NCBI GenBank assembly: GCA_028820655.1 | Contig: JAPPIK010000011.1 | Coordinates: 83,732-147,731 of the forward strand | Length of the DNA: 64,000 nucleotides | Direction of reading: 5' to 3' | Source: Candidatus Poribacteria bacterium | GTDB lineage: Bacteria; Poribacteria; WGA-4E; JAJDTR01 | Shown here: piece by piece, positions 16,601 through 24,069 of the stretch | Position numbering within the stretch: the stretch's first letter is position 1 | How the letters are laid out: every line of letters starts with the position of its first letter | Translations under genes and position numbers: made by a program | Notes under the pieces: model-generated | The model's input: the letters and a program-made list of their open reading frames with translations, nothing else | Told to the model about the DNA's origin: nothing | Databases searched by the model: none

Positions 16601-16942
16601 ATCGACGATACGGCACCCCCACAAGTTGAAACCTGTCATATTGGTCATTTTAGCCAAAGGACCAATATCTTCGATAGGATTGTGATAGAGGTTCAGGTTT
16701 ACGAGGTTGGTCGCGTATTCTAGCCCGGAGAGATTCGTGATGCCTCGGTTGCCTCCCGCGTCGAGGTCGCGTAGTTGGAGCATGTGCCCGCGCTCAATTT
16801 GAACATCGTTCGGAAGTTGAAGCGTTTCTCTGACGAGCTGATCTAAGTTAGAGTCAGGGATAGTAACTACTTGTGCTGCGGCAGCGTTGACGAGCAATGT
16901 TAAAGCGACGCACAAAGCGTGGAATCGAGTGAATCTTGTCAT
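13688..16942 (-). CDS. Exported LRR / glycoside-hydrolase-like / dockerin protein
   Basis: 1084 residues from the ATG at 16942, which lies 8 bases after GGAGGA; the GTG at 16960 overlaps that site. A signal peptide (MTRFTRFHALCVALTLLVNA) leads into three tandem leucine-rich-repeat blocks, each opening with a near-identical module: PDxNLxxLIRExLxLP, QGxMxRLxxLDAGGxRGI, LTGLEYATNL. Blocks run about 27-265, 266-440 and 441-620. The middle third (about 640-1020) looks like a (beta/alpha)8 putative glycosidase (FQAWEGVIGLDYLTREQR; DGVFIDGIGKDGNQF), close to hypothetical glycosyl-hydrolase families such as GHL15. The last 49 residues are a dockerin type I pair (ADVNGDGIVNILDLVIVA, then HDVNGDGVTNVLDLVIVAH) with Ca-binding DxNxDGxxNxxDL loops. 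It is probably cell-surface or complex-bound. Confidence 0.85.
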   Translation of the reverse strand: MTRFTRFHALCVALTLLVNAAAAQVVTIPDSNLDQLVRETLQLPNDVQIERGHMLQLRDLDAGGNRGITNLSGLEYATNLVNLNLYHNPIEDIGPLAKMTNMTGFNLWGCRIVDLRPLRNLKNLSWIVLGNNQISDIGPLSELTNLTSLNLSSNQISDISPFANLANLQHLWIDQNSVEDITILANLTQLTRLRSDTNQIHDISPLANLTRLEELWLNRNAITDITPLTKLKNLQKLYLADNPFHDFSPLFELEGVELDIEISEGFNLVVEIPDPNLRLLIREAQALPEAVPLIQGHMQRLTQLDAGGNRGITDLTGLEYATNLKSLELYHNPIADISPLAQLTILERLNLWGCRIVDLSPLRNLKNLNRIVLGYNEVSDISPLSELTNLTSLDISVNLISDITPLTKLKNLQKLYLADNPFHDFGPLFELEGVELDIEIGEGFNLIVELPDTNLRLLIREALSLPDSVPLTQGQMRRLTRLDGGGDRGITDLTGLEYATNLQSLELYYNPIVDIGPLAHLTKLEGLNLWGCRIVDLSPLRNLKSLRWIVLGGNQISDISPLAELINLTVLHVERNQIVDFSPLANLVNLMELWIHNNTVTDIGPLQGLNLADFRYDEVCGIEPLPPLVRERLVSRGFPSIFQAWEGVIGLDYLTREQRKSLHDLYFSPNFTLEWITDPTTSTHGIATSLAGDLAVARETRQRQLDLNPNMVFLRHIWLQYHSVRPDSQSFPPDSDFWLRDAQGQRVINSYNEYVIKFYEPEVQEALIKRIVDIARCGLYDGVFIDGIGKDGNQFVDRHLFSVTADEITRAVLNIFRTVRSQVREDFLILVNSNRKKPMPFAEYVNGTFMETLTDNHYSDNPGGYTYTGLQEIEDTLIWSEENLRSPQINCLEGWGIPTEPPDSPDNRRWMRVFTTMSLNLSDGFVLYNTGRGGIPIPDARVDEFPWESGHEHIWYPFWDVDLGRPIGPKAQPYEDIPGLFIREFVNGWAVYNRSGKPHVITLPERVQSVRSGLRHTQHAVPDLDGDMFLRITPANPADVNGDGIVNILDLVIVANALGTDKHDVNGDGVTNVLDLVIVAHAIN

Positions 16943-17019
16943 CTGGTAATTCCTCCACACTCAGTTTCCGGTCGATTGAACGTTCCCTACGGTGCTAGTC
17001 ACATTATGGCGGAATTAAA

Positions 17020-17823
17020 CTACTTCTCGACAATCGATTCGCGCAGGTGCCGTGCCGCCAATCTGAACGTCTCCCGGTCGCTGCACCGGTTGATATCTTG
17101 CCCTTCAAACGTGATGGACATCACGCCGTTGAAATCCACGGACTTTAGAATTTTCACGATGCGGGAGTAATCCAGCCATTCCTCTTCACCGCTGTCGATT
17201 TTGTAGATTTTAGCACGAACGTAAGAGGCGTAGGGGGCTGTTTGTTCCATATACCGATAGATGTCGAAGTTCGGATCGCCCACGCCGCGATTTCGTCCGG
17301 GTGAGCCGACCCACTGACCGGTATCCAAGATAAAGGTGAAGTTTTCGCGGCGCACATCTCGCAATATACGCAAGATATCATCGCCGGTGCACGGATGATT
17401 CTGCAAGCCCACCATAATCCCTGCATCCGCGGCATAGTCACACACTTCCCGGAAGCATTCAATCTCACTTTCACCGCCATCCTCTTCAGGGGCGCCGCAG
17501 AAGAGTCGAATCATGGGCGCTCCCAAAAACGCCGCCATTTCCACATCCAATTTTGCTTGCTCCACCTTCGCTCGCAATTCTTCCTCAGTCCCTACGAAAT
17601 GGCCGCCGGACGCCAGATACCCGATGGGTAACCCCGCTTTCAGGCATTTTAGTTTGATGCCGAGCAGGTAGTCGGGATCGCGCGAGTTGAATCCGACATT
17701 GGCACGGAAGTCGATGGCATCCAGCCGCAGTTCATACGCTAGATCGATGAAAGATTCGACATCCGGGAACGCTTTGGGTTTCTCTTTGCCAAAATATGAG
17801 GCATAAACGCCGACTTTAATCAT
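17020..17823 (-). CDS. Sugar phosphate isomerase/epimerase-type TIM barrel
   Basis: 267 residues; ATG preceded by AAGGAGGGGTT. The AP_endonuc_2/xylose-isomerase-like barrel pattern is present: IKVGVYASYF at the start, ELRLDAIDFRAN, GAPMIRLFCGAPEEDG, IMVGLQNHPCTGDDILRIL, FILDTGQWVGS and a final VMSITFEGQD strand carrying the expected Glu metal ligand. These enzymes isomerise or epimerise sugars or polyols, or cleave related compounds. It lies between the large LRR gene and a cupin gene, all on the minus strand, and could form a carbohydrate unit with them. Confidence 0.85.
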   Translation of the reverse strand: MIKVGVYASYFGKEKPKAFPDVESFIDLAYELRLDAIDFRANVGFNSRDPDYLLGIKLKCLKAGLPIGYLASGGHFVGTEEELRAKVEQAKLDVEMAAFLGAPMIRLFCGAPEEDGGESEIECFREVCDYAADAGIMVGLQNHPCTGDDILRILRDVRRENFTFILDTGQWVGSPGRNRGVGDPNFDIYRYMEQTAPYASYVRAKIYKIDSGEEEWLDYSRIVKILKSVDFNGVMSITFEGQDINRCSDRETFRLAARHLRESIVEK

Positions 17824-17875
17824 AACCCCTCCTTAATTTTCAAAGACCCGTGGGTGACGCGTACTCTAGTTATAC

Positions 17876-18244
17876 TCACGTCGTTACAACTGCACTAATG
17901 TTCAAATACTCAATCTCATCCTCTCCATCATTGATGACCTGGTGCTTAGCCAGTGGCGGAAGATGCACAGCATCACCCGCAGTAACAGGGTACACCTGAT
18001 CATCAATGAGCATCTTGCCTTGACCTCGGATAAAGTAATACACTTGTTCTTTGTCTTTATGGTCATGGTAATCTGTGGTGATGCGCCCTTGAACTACGTG
18101 CCGTGTGAAATTAGTCAGACCGCGTAGGCATGCAGCTTCCGGCGGATTGGCGTTTTCGTTTCCAGCGCGTGTCAATATTGGCCAGATGATTTTGCTCTGG
18201 TGACCGACATAAGGAATGGAATCACGCCAGTTTCGTATAATCAC
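17876..18244 (-). CDS. Single-domain cupin protein
   Basis: About 122 residues from the GTG at 18244, which follows GGGAGGTT; a GTG at 18262 sits upstream of that site. Cupin motif 1 is DYHDHKDKEQVYYFIRGQG (two His, one Glu) and motif 2 is GDAVHLPPLAKHQVIN. The rest is short strands ending IEYLNISAVVTT. A mononuclear metal site is expected. Single cupins of this kind act as small isomerases, dioxygenases or sugar binders; the position 50 bases upstream of the TIM-barrel isomerase gene suggests a shared transcript. Confidence 0.85.
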   Translation of the reverse strand: MIIRNWRDSIPYVGHQSKIIWPILTRAGNENANPPEAACLRGLTNFTRHVVQGRITTDYHDHKDKEQVYYFIRGQGKMLIDDQVYPVTAGDAVHLPPLAKHQVINDGEDEIEYLNISAVVTT

Positions 18245-18426
18245 AACAACCTCCCGAGACACTATTTTATCAAATCAATTCTGATACCAACATTCTGCTC
18301 GGTTAAGCAGACGGAAGTTGACCCGACCAACGAGCCAGGAACTTGCCAATTCACTGCAATCGACGCTATGAACGCTCAGTCGAGGATGTATAATAAGACA
18401 ACCACGAAAAGCTAGTAGTGGGCGGG

Positions 18427-19371
18427 TTAGTAACCTTTACGCTTATTTATCACACTCAAGAGGGGTTTGCCCACTAGGAAGCGTTCAAGATTGTCGCAGA
18501 ATAGCCCGACCGTTCGACCATCCCGATGAGGCGATCCGCCCGCGACATGGGGAGTGACGATGACGTTGGGCATACCCCAGAGCGGGCTATCCTGAGGAAG
18601 AGGTTCCTCCGGGGTTACGTCCAGCCCGGCGCCGCCAATCCAACCATCCTCCAACGCGCGGAGCAAGGATCCCTCATCTACGATTTTTCCGCGTGTGACG
18701 TTGATCAGCAACCCACCCGGTTTCATGCGCCCGAAGGCCTCGCCATCGAACATACCGCGGGTTTCCTCCGTCAGGGGGGCGCAAATGGCGACGATGTCCG
18801 AGTCGGCAAGCAGGTCGTAGAACCGATCCATCTTCCAAACCTCGTGAACGAATGAGGGGACGTCAACATCCTCCGGATCAACCGCAATCACGCGCATATC
18901 AAACCCCTGTGCCCGTTTCGCCACATCGATGCCGGTACCGCCGAGTCCGACAATTCCGAGGGTGCGGCCGGCCAACTCCCAAGTTTCGTCGCGGATGGAC
19001 CATCGGTTTTCCCATGTGCGCTCGCGAACGGCACGACCTACGCCGCGTATCAGACCGAGAATCAATGCCCATGTCTGATCGGCGAGGTGGGGACCGACAA
19101 ACCCTTTAGCGCTTGTCAAAACGACATCGCTTTCAACAAATTCGGGGAATAGCAGTCCGTCCACACCGGCGCCGAGAACCTGCACCCATCTCAGTTGCTC
19201 CGCGGCGTGGAAAAGCGATCGGTTGAAATCACCGAATACAACCTCCGTATCAGGCATAGCCGCGAGCCGCCCAGTCTCGTCCCTCGGCTCGACGATGATG
19301 AGGTCGGGGGATACGGATTGAATCTGTTGGCGATGATCGGCTGTAATCTCGGTGTTGATCAATATCTTCAT
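18427..19371 (-). CDS. D-2-hydroxyacid dehydrogenase (NAD-binding)
   Basis: 314 residues. NAD fold motif GLGGTG at 142-147, preceded by LAGRTLGIV. Catalytic residues of the family are present: Arg227 in INVTRGKIVDE, Glu256 in LDVTPEEPLP and His275 in VTPHVAGGS. It resembles the GHRB/SerA-like branch that reduces hydroxypyruvate, glyoxylate or related 2-oxo acids. The N-terminus is short and no C-terminal ACT domain exists, so it is not a regulated phosphoglycerate dehydrogenase. It precedes the YCF48 lipoprotein gene's 3' end by 40 bases and is separated from the cupin by 180 bases. Confidence 0.9.
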   Translation of the reverse strand: MKILINTEITADHRQQIQSVSPDLIIVEPRDETGRLAAMPDTEVVFGDFNRSLFHAAEQLRWVQVLGAGVDGLLFPEFVESDVVLTSAKGFVGPHLADQTWALILGLIRGVGRAVRERTWENRWSIRDETWELAGRTLGIVGLGGTGIDVAKRAQGFDMRVIAVDPEDVDVPSFVHEVWKMDRFYDLLADSDIVAICAPLTEETRGMFDGEAFGRMKPGGLLINVTRGKIVDEGSLLRALEDGWIGGAGLDVTPEEPLPQDSPLWGMPNVIVTPHVAGGSPHRDGRTVGLFCDNLERFLVGKPLLSVINKRKGY

Positions 19372-19412
19372 CTTTCGCCCTCGCGATTGTAAAAAGTCGT
19401 GACGTCAACTCC

Positions 19413-21368
19413 TCAATTCACCACATATTCCAAGATAATCCCCAAGTTGCCGACAATCCAGCCTCTCTCTGGACTCGTCATATGAATCGCCTTCAAGTCG
19501 TATCGAGTTTCACTCCATTGGGGGCGCCAATTCTGACCGCCGTCGGATGAGTGCAGCACAACGCCCTCTCCGCCTACAACCCAGCCTTCGTTCGTGTCAA
19601 GGAAAAACACGTTGTCGAGAAAGTTCGTTGTGTTGCTCTGTTGCCGTTCCCATGTGTTCCCGCCATCCTTTGTGTGCAAAATTGTCCCGTCAACCCCGAC
19701 TATCCACCCGTGGCGATGATCGGCGAAGAAGATGTCGTCGAGCCATAGACTACCGAAGTCTTGCTGTTGCACCCATTTTTCCCCGCCATCGGCAGTATGC
19801 AGCAGCGTCCCGTCAAGACCGATAACCCAGCCATAATTAGCGTCGACGAAGTGAACCCCGAAGAGGTTGTATGTTACACCGCTATTCTGTGAAACCCAAG
19901 ATCTTCCCCCGTCGGTTGTGTGGATAATGGAGCCGCGCTGACCGATTGCCCAACCCGTCCTTTCGTCGAAGAAAAAGACGCCCAAGAGGAAATATGGCGT
20001 GTCCGACTCCTGCGATTCCCAGGATTTGCCGCCGTTTTGCGTGTGCAGAATCGATCCAAACTCCGCAACCGCCCATCCCACGTTCTCATCGATGAAATGT
20101 ATACCGCCGAAACACTCGGTCGTTCGGCTGTCCTGCGACTTCCATTCCTTTCCGCTATTGTTTGTGTACAAAATCTCGCCGCGATCACCGACCACGTATC
20201 CAACCTTATCGTTGACAAAGTGGAGGTCATAGAGCAGATAGCTCTGCGAGGACTGTAGTTGCCATGTCGCTCCGCTGTTCGATGTTTTGAAAATTGTCCC
20301 GGATTCGCCGACCGCCCAGCCAACGCGGCTGTTCACAAAATGTACCCCGAGCATAACGTTGTCTCCTCCAACATGAAAGCGGTGACCTCCCCTCTGATGT
20401 TTCCACGTCGTCCCGCCGTCGCTAGTGTGCAACACCACGCCGAGGTCCCCGACAATCCATCCGTGTTTCTCGTCGACAAAGCTGAGGTCGTAAAGAAGGA
20501 AACTATGCAGCGGTATACCCTCCATGCGCTGCGGTTGTCCGTAAACCGTCAAATGCCGCCTGTTTGATCCCTGTGTCAAATAGTTCCAAGTTTGCCCGCT
20601 GTCTACGGTTTTTAAGATTGTTCGTCTGTCGCCAATAATCCAACCCGTGGTTCGATTAACGAAACACACATCGGACAACGCGTAACCTACGGGCGATTTC
20701 TGCGACCTCCACGTTTGCCCGCCATCGCGTGTATGGTAGATTGAACTTCCTTTCGAGACAACCCATCCGTGCCGTCGGTCAAGAAAATACACACCCTTTA
20801 ACGAATCTCTTTCACGCTGCCCGAGCTTCCGCGTCGTCCAGGTTTTCCCTCCATCCCGAGTATACAGCGCGGTACCCCAGTCACCGACTGACCATCCTTC
20901 TAGCAGCGACACGAATTGAATATCGTTCAGGTCGCTGAAGGAATTCGTTGTCTGCCTAACCCAATCTTTTCCACCATTTTTTGTGTGGAGAACAATCCCG
21001 TTCCCACCGGCAATCCAACCCCTTCGAGCATCAACAAAGTGGATCTTCCGCAGCGGGTGCTCATAAACGCCGCTGCTTTGAGGTTCCCAGGTCGCACCGC
21101 CATCAGTCGTATGCGCGATGACACTCTCCAACTCCTCGGCGAACGAACTGCCCTCGTGATTCCCGACCGCCCAGCCGGTATTTTCGTCGACAAAAAACAC
21201 ATCGTAGAAGCGCGCTTCCCAATCCGCACGGCGGACGGCTTTCCATCGTCCCGATTTTGATTCGCGATTGGTTGTACAACCGGTCATGGCAAGAATCAAA
21301 ATCCCGATGATAATCATCAGAATCCCACAATATTGACTGGGAAACGTATCTGCACGATGGCGCTTCAT
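19413..21368 (-). CDS. 14-repeat YCF48/BNR-type beta-propeller lipoprotein
   Basis: 651 residues from the ATG at 21368, after CAGGTGACTTG; a longer frame reaches 21440 but has no ribosome site. The N-terminus is a lipoprotein signal: IIIGILILAMTGC with Cys about residue 30. After it I count 14 repeats of about 41-45 residues, each with the form F(V/L)D-x-x-x-GW-x-(V/I)G-x-x-G-x-(I/L)-x-x-T-x-DGG-x-x-W-x-x-Q. Fourteen blades equal two seven-bladed propellers. The motif is that of the photosystem II assembly factor YCF48/Hcf136, widely found in non-photosynthetic bacteria as a surface-exposed module. It starts 29 bases after the dapB stop, so it may be the last gene of a dapB operon. Confidence 0.88.
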   Translation of the reverse strand: MKRHRADTFPSQYCGILMIIIGILILAMTGCTTNRESKSGRWKAVRRADWEARFYDVFFVDENTGWAVGNHEGSSFAEELESVIAHTTDGGATWEPQSSGVYEHPLRKIHFVDARRGWIAGGNGIVLHTKNGGKDWVRQTTNSFSDLNDIQFVSLLEGWSVGDWGTALYTRDGGKTWTTRKLGQRERDSLKGVYFLDRRHGWVVSKGSSIYHTRDGGQTWRSQKSPVGYALSDVCFVNRTTGWIIGDRRTILKTVDSGQTWNYLTQGSNRRHLTVYGQPQRMEGIPLHSFLLYDLSFVDEKHGWIVGDLGVVLHTSDGGTTWKHQRGGHRFHVGGDNVMLGVHFVNSRVGWAVGESGTIFKTSNSGATWQLQSSQSYLLYDLHFVNDKVGYVVGDRGEILYTNNSGKEWKSQDSRTTECFGGIHFIDENVGWAVAEFGSILHTQNGGKSWESQESDTPYFLLGVFFFDERTGWAIGQRGSIIHTTDGGRSWVSQNSGVTYNLFGVHFVDANYGWVIGLDGTLLHTADGGEKWVQQQDFGSLWLDDIFFADHRHGWIVGVDGTILHTKDGGNTWERQQSNTTNFLDNVFFLDTNEGWVVGGEGVVLHSSDGGQNWRPQWSETRYDLKAIHMTSPERGWIVGNLGIILEYVVN

Positions 21369-21396
21369 CAAGTCACCTGTCTTGCGGTAGGTAATC

Positions 21397-22194
21397 CTAA
21401 AACAGAACTTCCGAAATGTCGTGCAAACCTTTAGGGGCATTCACCACCCAACGTGCGGCGCGGATGGCGCCTTTGGCGAATGCCTCTCGAGTGTGCGCCC
21501 GATGCGTAATTTCAATCCGTTCTCCGGAGCCGGCATAGAGCACCGTGTGATCGCCGGAAATATCGCCGCCGCGGATAGCATGTATCCCTATCTCTTTCTC
21601 CTGCCGAGCGCCGACCATGCCGTGCCTGCCGTAAACGCCCACATTGGCGAGATTTCTATCAAGCGATTCCGCCAGCACTTCGGCGATCCGCAGCGCCGTC
21701 CCGCTGGGAGAATCCGCCTTTTGGTTATGATGCGCTTCGATGACCTCAACGTCGTAGTCGTCGCCAAGCGCTTTCGCCACAAGCTGTATGGCTTGGAGCA
21801 TCACGTTAACACCGACGCTCATATTTGGCGCCATCACGAATGGAATCTCTTTGGCGAGTTCGTGCACCTCCGCAAGTTCAGCCTCCGTGAATCCTGTCGT
21901 CGCAAGAACCATTGTTTTACCGGCACCGACGACATCACGTAAATGTTCAATCGATGCACTGGGCGCGGTAAACTCGATGACCACGTCGGCATCATCCAAG
22001 ATTTCGGGTAGATCGTCACTAATGGGTACCCCGACTGTTCCTACGCCGGCAACCTCGCCGACATCCTCACCAAGCTGGGGGTGACCGTGGTATTCGATGG
22101 CGCCAACCAATTGCATATCGTTCTGTGTTACCACACCTTGGGAGATCATTTTCCCCATGCGCCCGCATGCGCCATCAATGATGACAGATATCAT
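21397..22194 (-). CDS. dapB: 4-hydroxy-tetrahydrodipicolinate reductase
   Basis: 265 residues, standard length. It reduces 4-hydroxy-tetrahydrodipicolinate to tetrahydrodipicolinate in the lysine/diaminopimelate pathway in the cytoplasm. Nucleotide-binding GACGRMGK at 8-15, and the catalytic signature EAHHNQKADSPSGTA with His155/His156 and Lys159 are intact. ATG is preceded by AAAGGAATGAAAC. No other lysine-pathway genes are nearby. A long structured leader with two terminator-like hairpins and a near-perfect promoter lies upstream (22274-22535), so expression may be controlled by transcription attenuation. The YCF48 lipoprotein gene follows closely. Confidence 0.95.
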   Translation of the reverse strand: MISVIIDGACGRMGKMISQGVVTQNDMQLVGAIEYHGHPQLGEDVGEVAGVGTVGVPISDDLPEILDDADVVIEFTAPSASIEHLRDVVGAGKTMVLATTGFTEAELAEVHELAKEIPFVMAPNMSVGVNVMLQAIQLVAKALGDDYDVEVIEAHHNQKADSPSGTALRIAEVLAESLDRNLANVGVYGRHGMVGARQEKEIGIHAIRGGDISGDHTVLYAGSGERIEITHRAHTREAFAKGAIRAARWVVNAPKGLHDISEVLF

Positions 22195-22273
22195 GTTTCA
22201 TTCCTTTCCACAATTCGGTTGGCAATTTACCTTCCACGTTGCCACGTCGTTTTCCTTCGTACCGTGATTCACG

Positions 22274-22355
22274 AAAAAAGCCCTCCTCCCCATCTCCTGC
22301 GCTCCCCAACCCCAAACTAGTGGGGACAAGCGGCTAGGGAGATGGAGAGGAGGGC
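22274..22355 (-). terminator. Intrinsic terminator upstream of dapB
   Basis: On the minus strand GCCCTCCTCTCCATCTCC (22355 to 22338) pairs with GGAGATGGGGAGGAGGGC (22297 to 22280), one mismatch, followed at once by TTTTTT (22279-22274). It lies 80 bases before the dapB ATG and points towards dapB, so it either ends the RNA started at 22500 or acts as an attenuator. Confidence 0.75.
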
Positions 22356-22363
22356 TTCGACTG

Positions 22364-22500
22364 GAAAAACGAAACGATCAAGGGAAGCGCCGGCTCCTAG
22401 GAGTCGGCACCTCCCTTGACCATTCCGCTAAAGTCGGCTAGCAGAATGATCACCTCCTTCCTGTCCCAATGTGGACAATGTTACGCAGTATAGCGTAACG
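22364..22500 (-). ncRNA. Structured leader or small RNA upstream of dapB
   Basis: Reading the minus strand from the predicted start near 22500: GTTACGC/GCGTAAC hairpin (22499-22480), TGTCC/GGACA hairpin (22477-22462), an exposed GGAAGGAGGTGATC (22462-22449) complementary to the whole anti-Shine-Dalgarno tail of 16S rRNA, a 10-bp hairpin CATTCTGCTA/TAGCGGAATG (22448-22421), then a ~20-bp hairpin (22419-22378, loop TA) followed by T-rich GTTTCGTTTTT. No lysine riboswitch or T-box consensus could be matched with confidence. It could be an attenuator leader or an independent ~135-nt RNA. Confidence 0.55.
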
Positions 22501-22506
22501 CCATTT

Positions 22507-22535
22507 AGCATAGCACATGTCCAATCGTTTGTCAA
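22507..22535 (-). promoter_or_regulatory. Near-consensus sigma70 promoter for the dapB leader
   Basis: On the minus strand TTGACA (22535-22530), 17-base spacer, TATGCT (22512-22507). Start expected near 22500, just before the first leader hairpin. Confidence 0.75.
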
Positions 22536-22726
22536 GTACGCTATATGATTCTTCGTAGCAGGAATGTCTCATCGCTTGAGCGAACCGCGAGTGGATAGAA
22601 ATTGCTTGTTTTCCTTGCGGCGTCATGAGCAATCATCAATTATCAATCAAAGATTGACTCCTTGTCATCCAGACGAATGGCGCTCCGTCAATCTTGGTTC
22701 GAACTAACCAACGGCTCACCTGTCAT

Positions 22727-23068
22727 TTACGCAAAGTGGATCCAGTGACCATCGGGGTCTTGAAAACTCAGACTCGGGCCTCGCCGAGTAAGCGGAATGT
22801 TCCGTTGACGAAGAGTATCAAGCGCTCTTTCTTCCTCTTGATCAGTCAAATTGAACGCAAGATGATGCACGCCGGCGCCAATTTGCAATGGATCAGAAGC
22901 TTTGAACAACGCCAACACCTCTCCGTTCGCCAAACGCAAAAAGATTCGATTTTCTGAACCACTTGCCTCTTCCAGACCCAAATTGGCAATATACCAGTCA
23001 GCGGACTTTCGTACATCGCTCACCCAGATAGCCACATGATTGAAACCTTGCGCCTTTATGCGCGCCAT
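22727..23068 (-). CDS. VOC (glyoxalase/bleomycin-resistance) family protein
   Basis: 113 residues from the ATG at 23068, which follows AAAGGAGGTACAAGACA; the longer frame to 23113 starts upstream of that site. Two beta-alpha-beta-beta-beta units are visible: FNHVAIWVSDVRKSADWYI with the first His metal ligand, NRIFLRLANGEVLALF, then GVHHLAFNLTD and SLSFQDPDGHWIHFA ending in the DPDG-x-x-(I/L) signature. It is a small metal-dependent lyase, dioxygenase or binding protein of unknown substrate. The gene is on the minus strand upstream of the dapB promoter, so the hairpins there could also terminate its transcript. Confidence 0.85.
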   Translation of the reverse strand: MARIKAQGFNHVAIWVSDVRKSADWYIANLGLEEASGSENRIFLRLANGEVLALFKASDPLQIGAGVHHLAFNLTDQEEERALDTLRQRNIPLTRRGPSLSFQDPDGHWIHFA

Positions 23069-23975
23069 TGTCTTGTACCTCCTTTCATCCGGAGCCGCAA
23101 TAGATATTATCATGTTCGCTCTTCGAAGTTAAGTGCGGAATTTGAAGTTCATTTAGGACGAATGCAGTCGGGCGCTTCAATCCGTCAGTAGGAAATAACT
23201 AAAAGGTCCCTATAGGACTTCTATCGAACTGGAGTAGCTGTCGCACGATGGGATGTCGCGCTGAGATTTCTATGGGAGTTCTATGGGATCTCCATCGCGC
23301 TCGCTATTCACTCGCTTGATCAGTCATTAATCATTCCCTTGATCCTTCGATATTCACTCAGTTGATCTTTTTCAGTCGCTTGACCCATCCAAACGCTTGA
23401 ACCACCCAAACGCTTGAACCACCCTTCATCTATTGTCGCACATTGTCGTAGTTAATGCATTTCGAATCGAAAAGGGCGTCGAACCGTGTCGCAGCGAGGC
23501 TTTGTGAATGATTTTGCGTCGTAATCGATCGCGTAGCTTTGTGCGAATTACTGCGAATATAACTTCACCTCCCCCTCTCCCCAGTCGCCGAAACGAGTAC
23601 CCGAGACCGTGTCATGAGTCATGACCGGACGCCGCCCAGTTTCACACATGTCCGGACAGCGGCGTCGCCGACGAGGGGAATAAACATTTGAACAGTGCAA
23701 CCAACCTAGAAGCGAATTCGACATTTTACCCTGTGGTTTTTTCTTATTTTTACGGCAAATCACGGCGCGGAAGCGTGACAGGTGTACCCTCGGCGCAACA
23801 CTAGCCAACCCCATTATACTATACATGTGTAAAGTTTTCAATCAAAAATTCAGTGAGATATTGAAATTCGTTTGTCCCAAATAGGGCACATGCGGCTTCC
23901 GGAGTCACGTTTCATTCCAACACTGACCTCTGACGAACCGTCAGGTATAAAGCCGTGTCGGACAGACGAAAAGAG
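23069..23975. repeat. Long spacer with a degenerate ATCAAGCGAG-type repeat array
   Basis: No gene in 900 bases. From about 23285 to 23432 there is an array of related units: CTCGCTATTCACTCGCTTGA, then TCCCTTGATCCTTCGATATT, ACTCAGTTGATC, CAGTCGCTTGACCCATC and two direct copies of CCAAACGCTTGAACCAC. It is the longest run of this repeat in the window. TTGTCGCAC repeats also occur around 23435-23500. Confidence 0.65.
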
Positions 23976-24004
23976 TTGAATCTGTCTCGCCCGTGTGTTA
24001 TGCT
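23976..24004 (+). promoter_or_regulatory. Promoter for the glycosyltransferase gene
   Basis: TTGAAT (23976-23981), 17 bases, TATGCT (23999-24004), 66 bases before the ATG at 24070. Confidence 0.55.
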
Positions 24005-24069
24005 CTTTCAGGTCCGAGTTGCCTATACCTACGGCTCAACCGCTGATTGGCGAGAGATTGGTGATCTGA

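Noticed and set aside
22364-22500. T-box riboswitch ahead of dapB
   Set aside because: AAGGGAGGTGCCGAC recalls the T-box AGGGTGGNACCGCG, but the tRNA-pairing UGGN is AGGT and the segment lies inside a perfect hairpin; no stem I specifier loop could be drawn.
23285-23432. CRISPR array
   Set aside because: Repeats are degenerate, about 20 bases with no constant spacers, and no cas genes are present.
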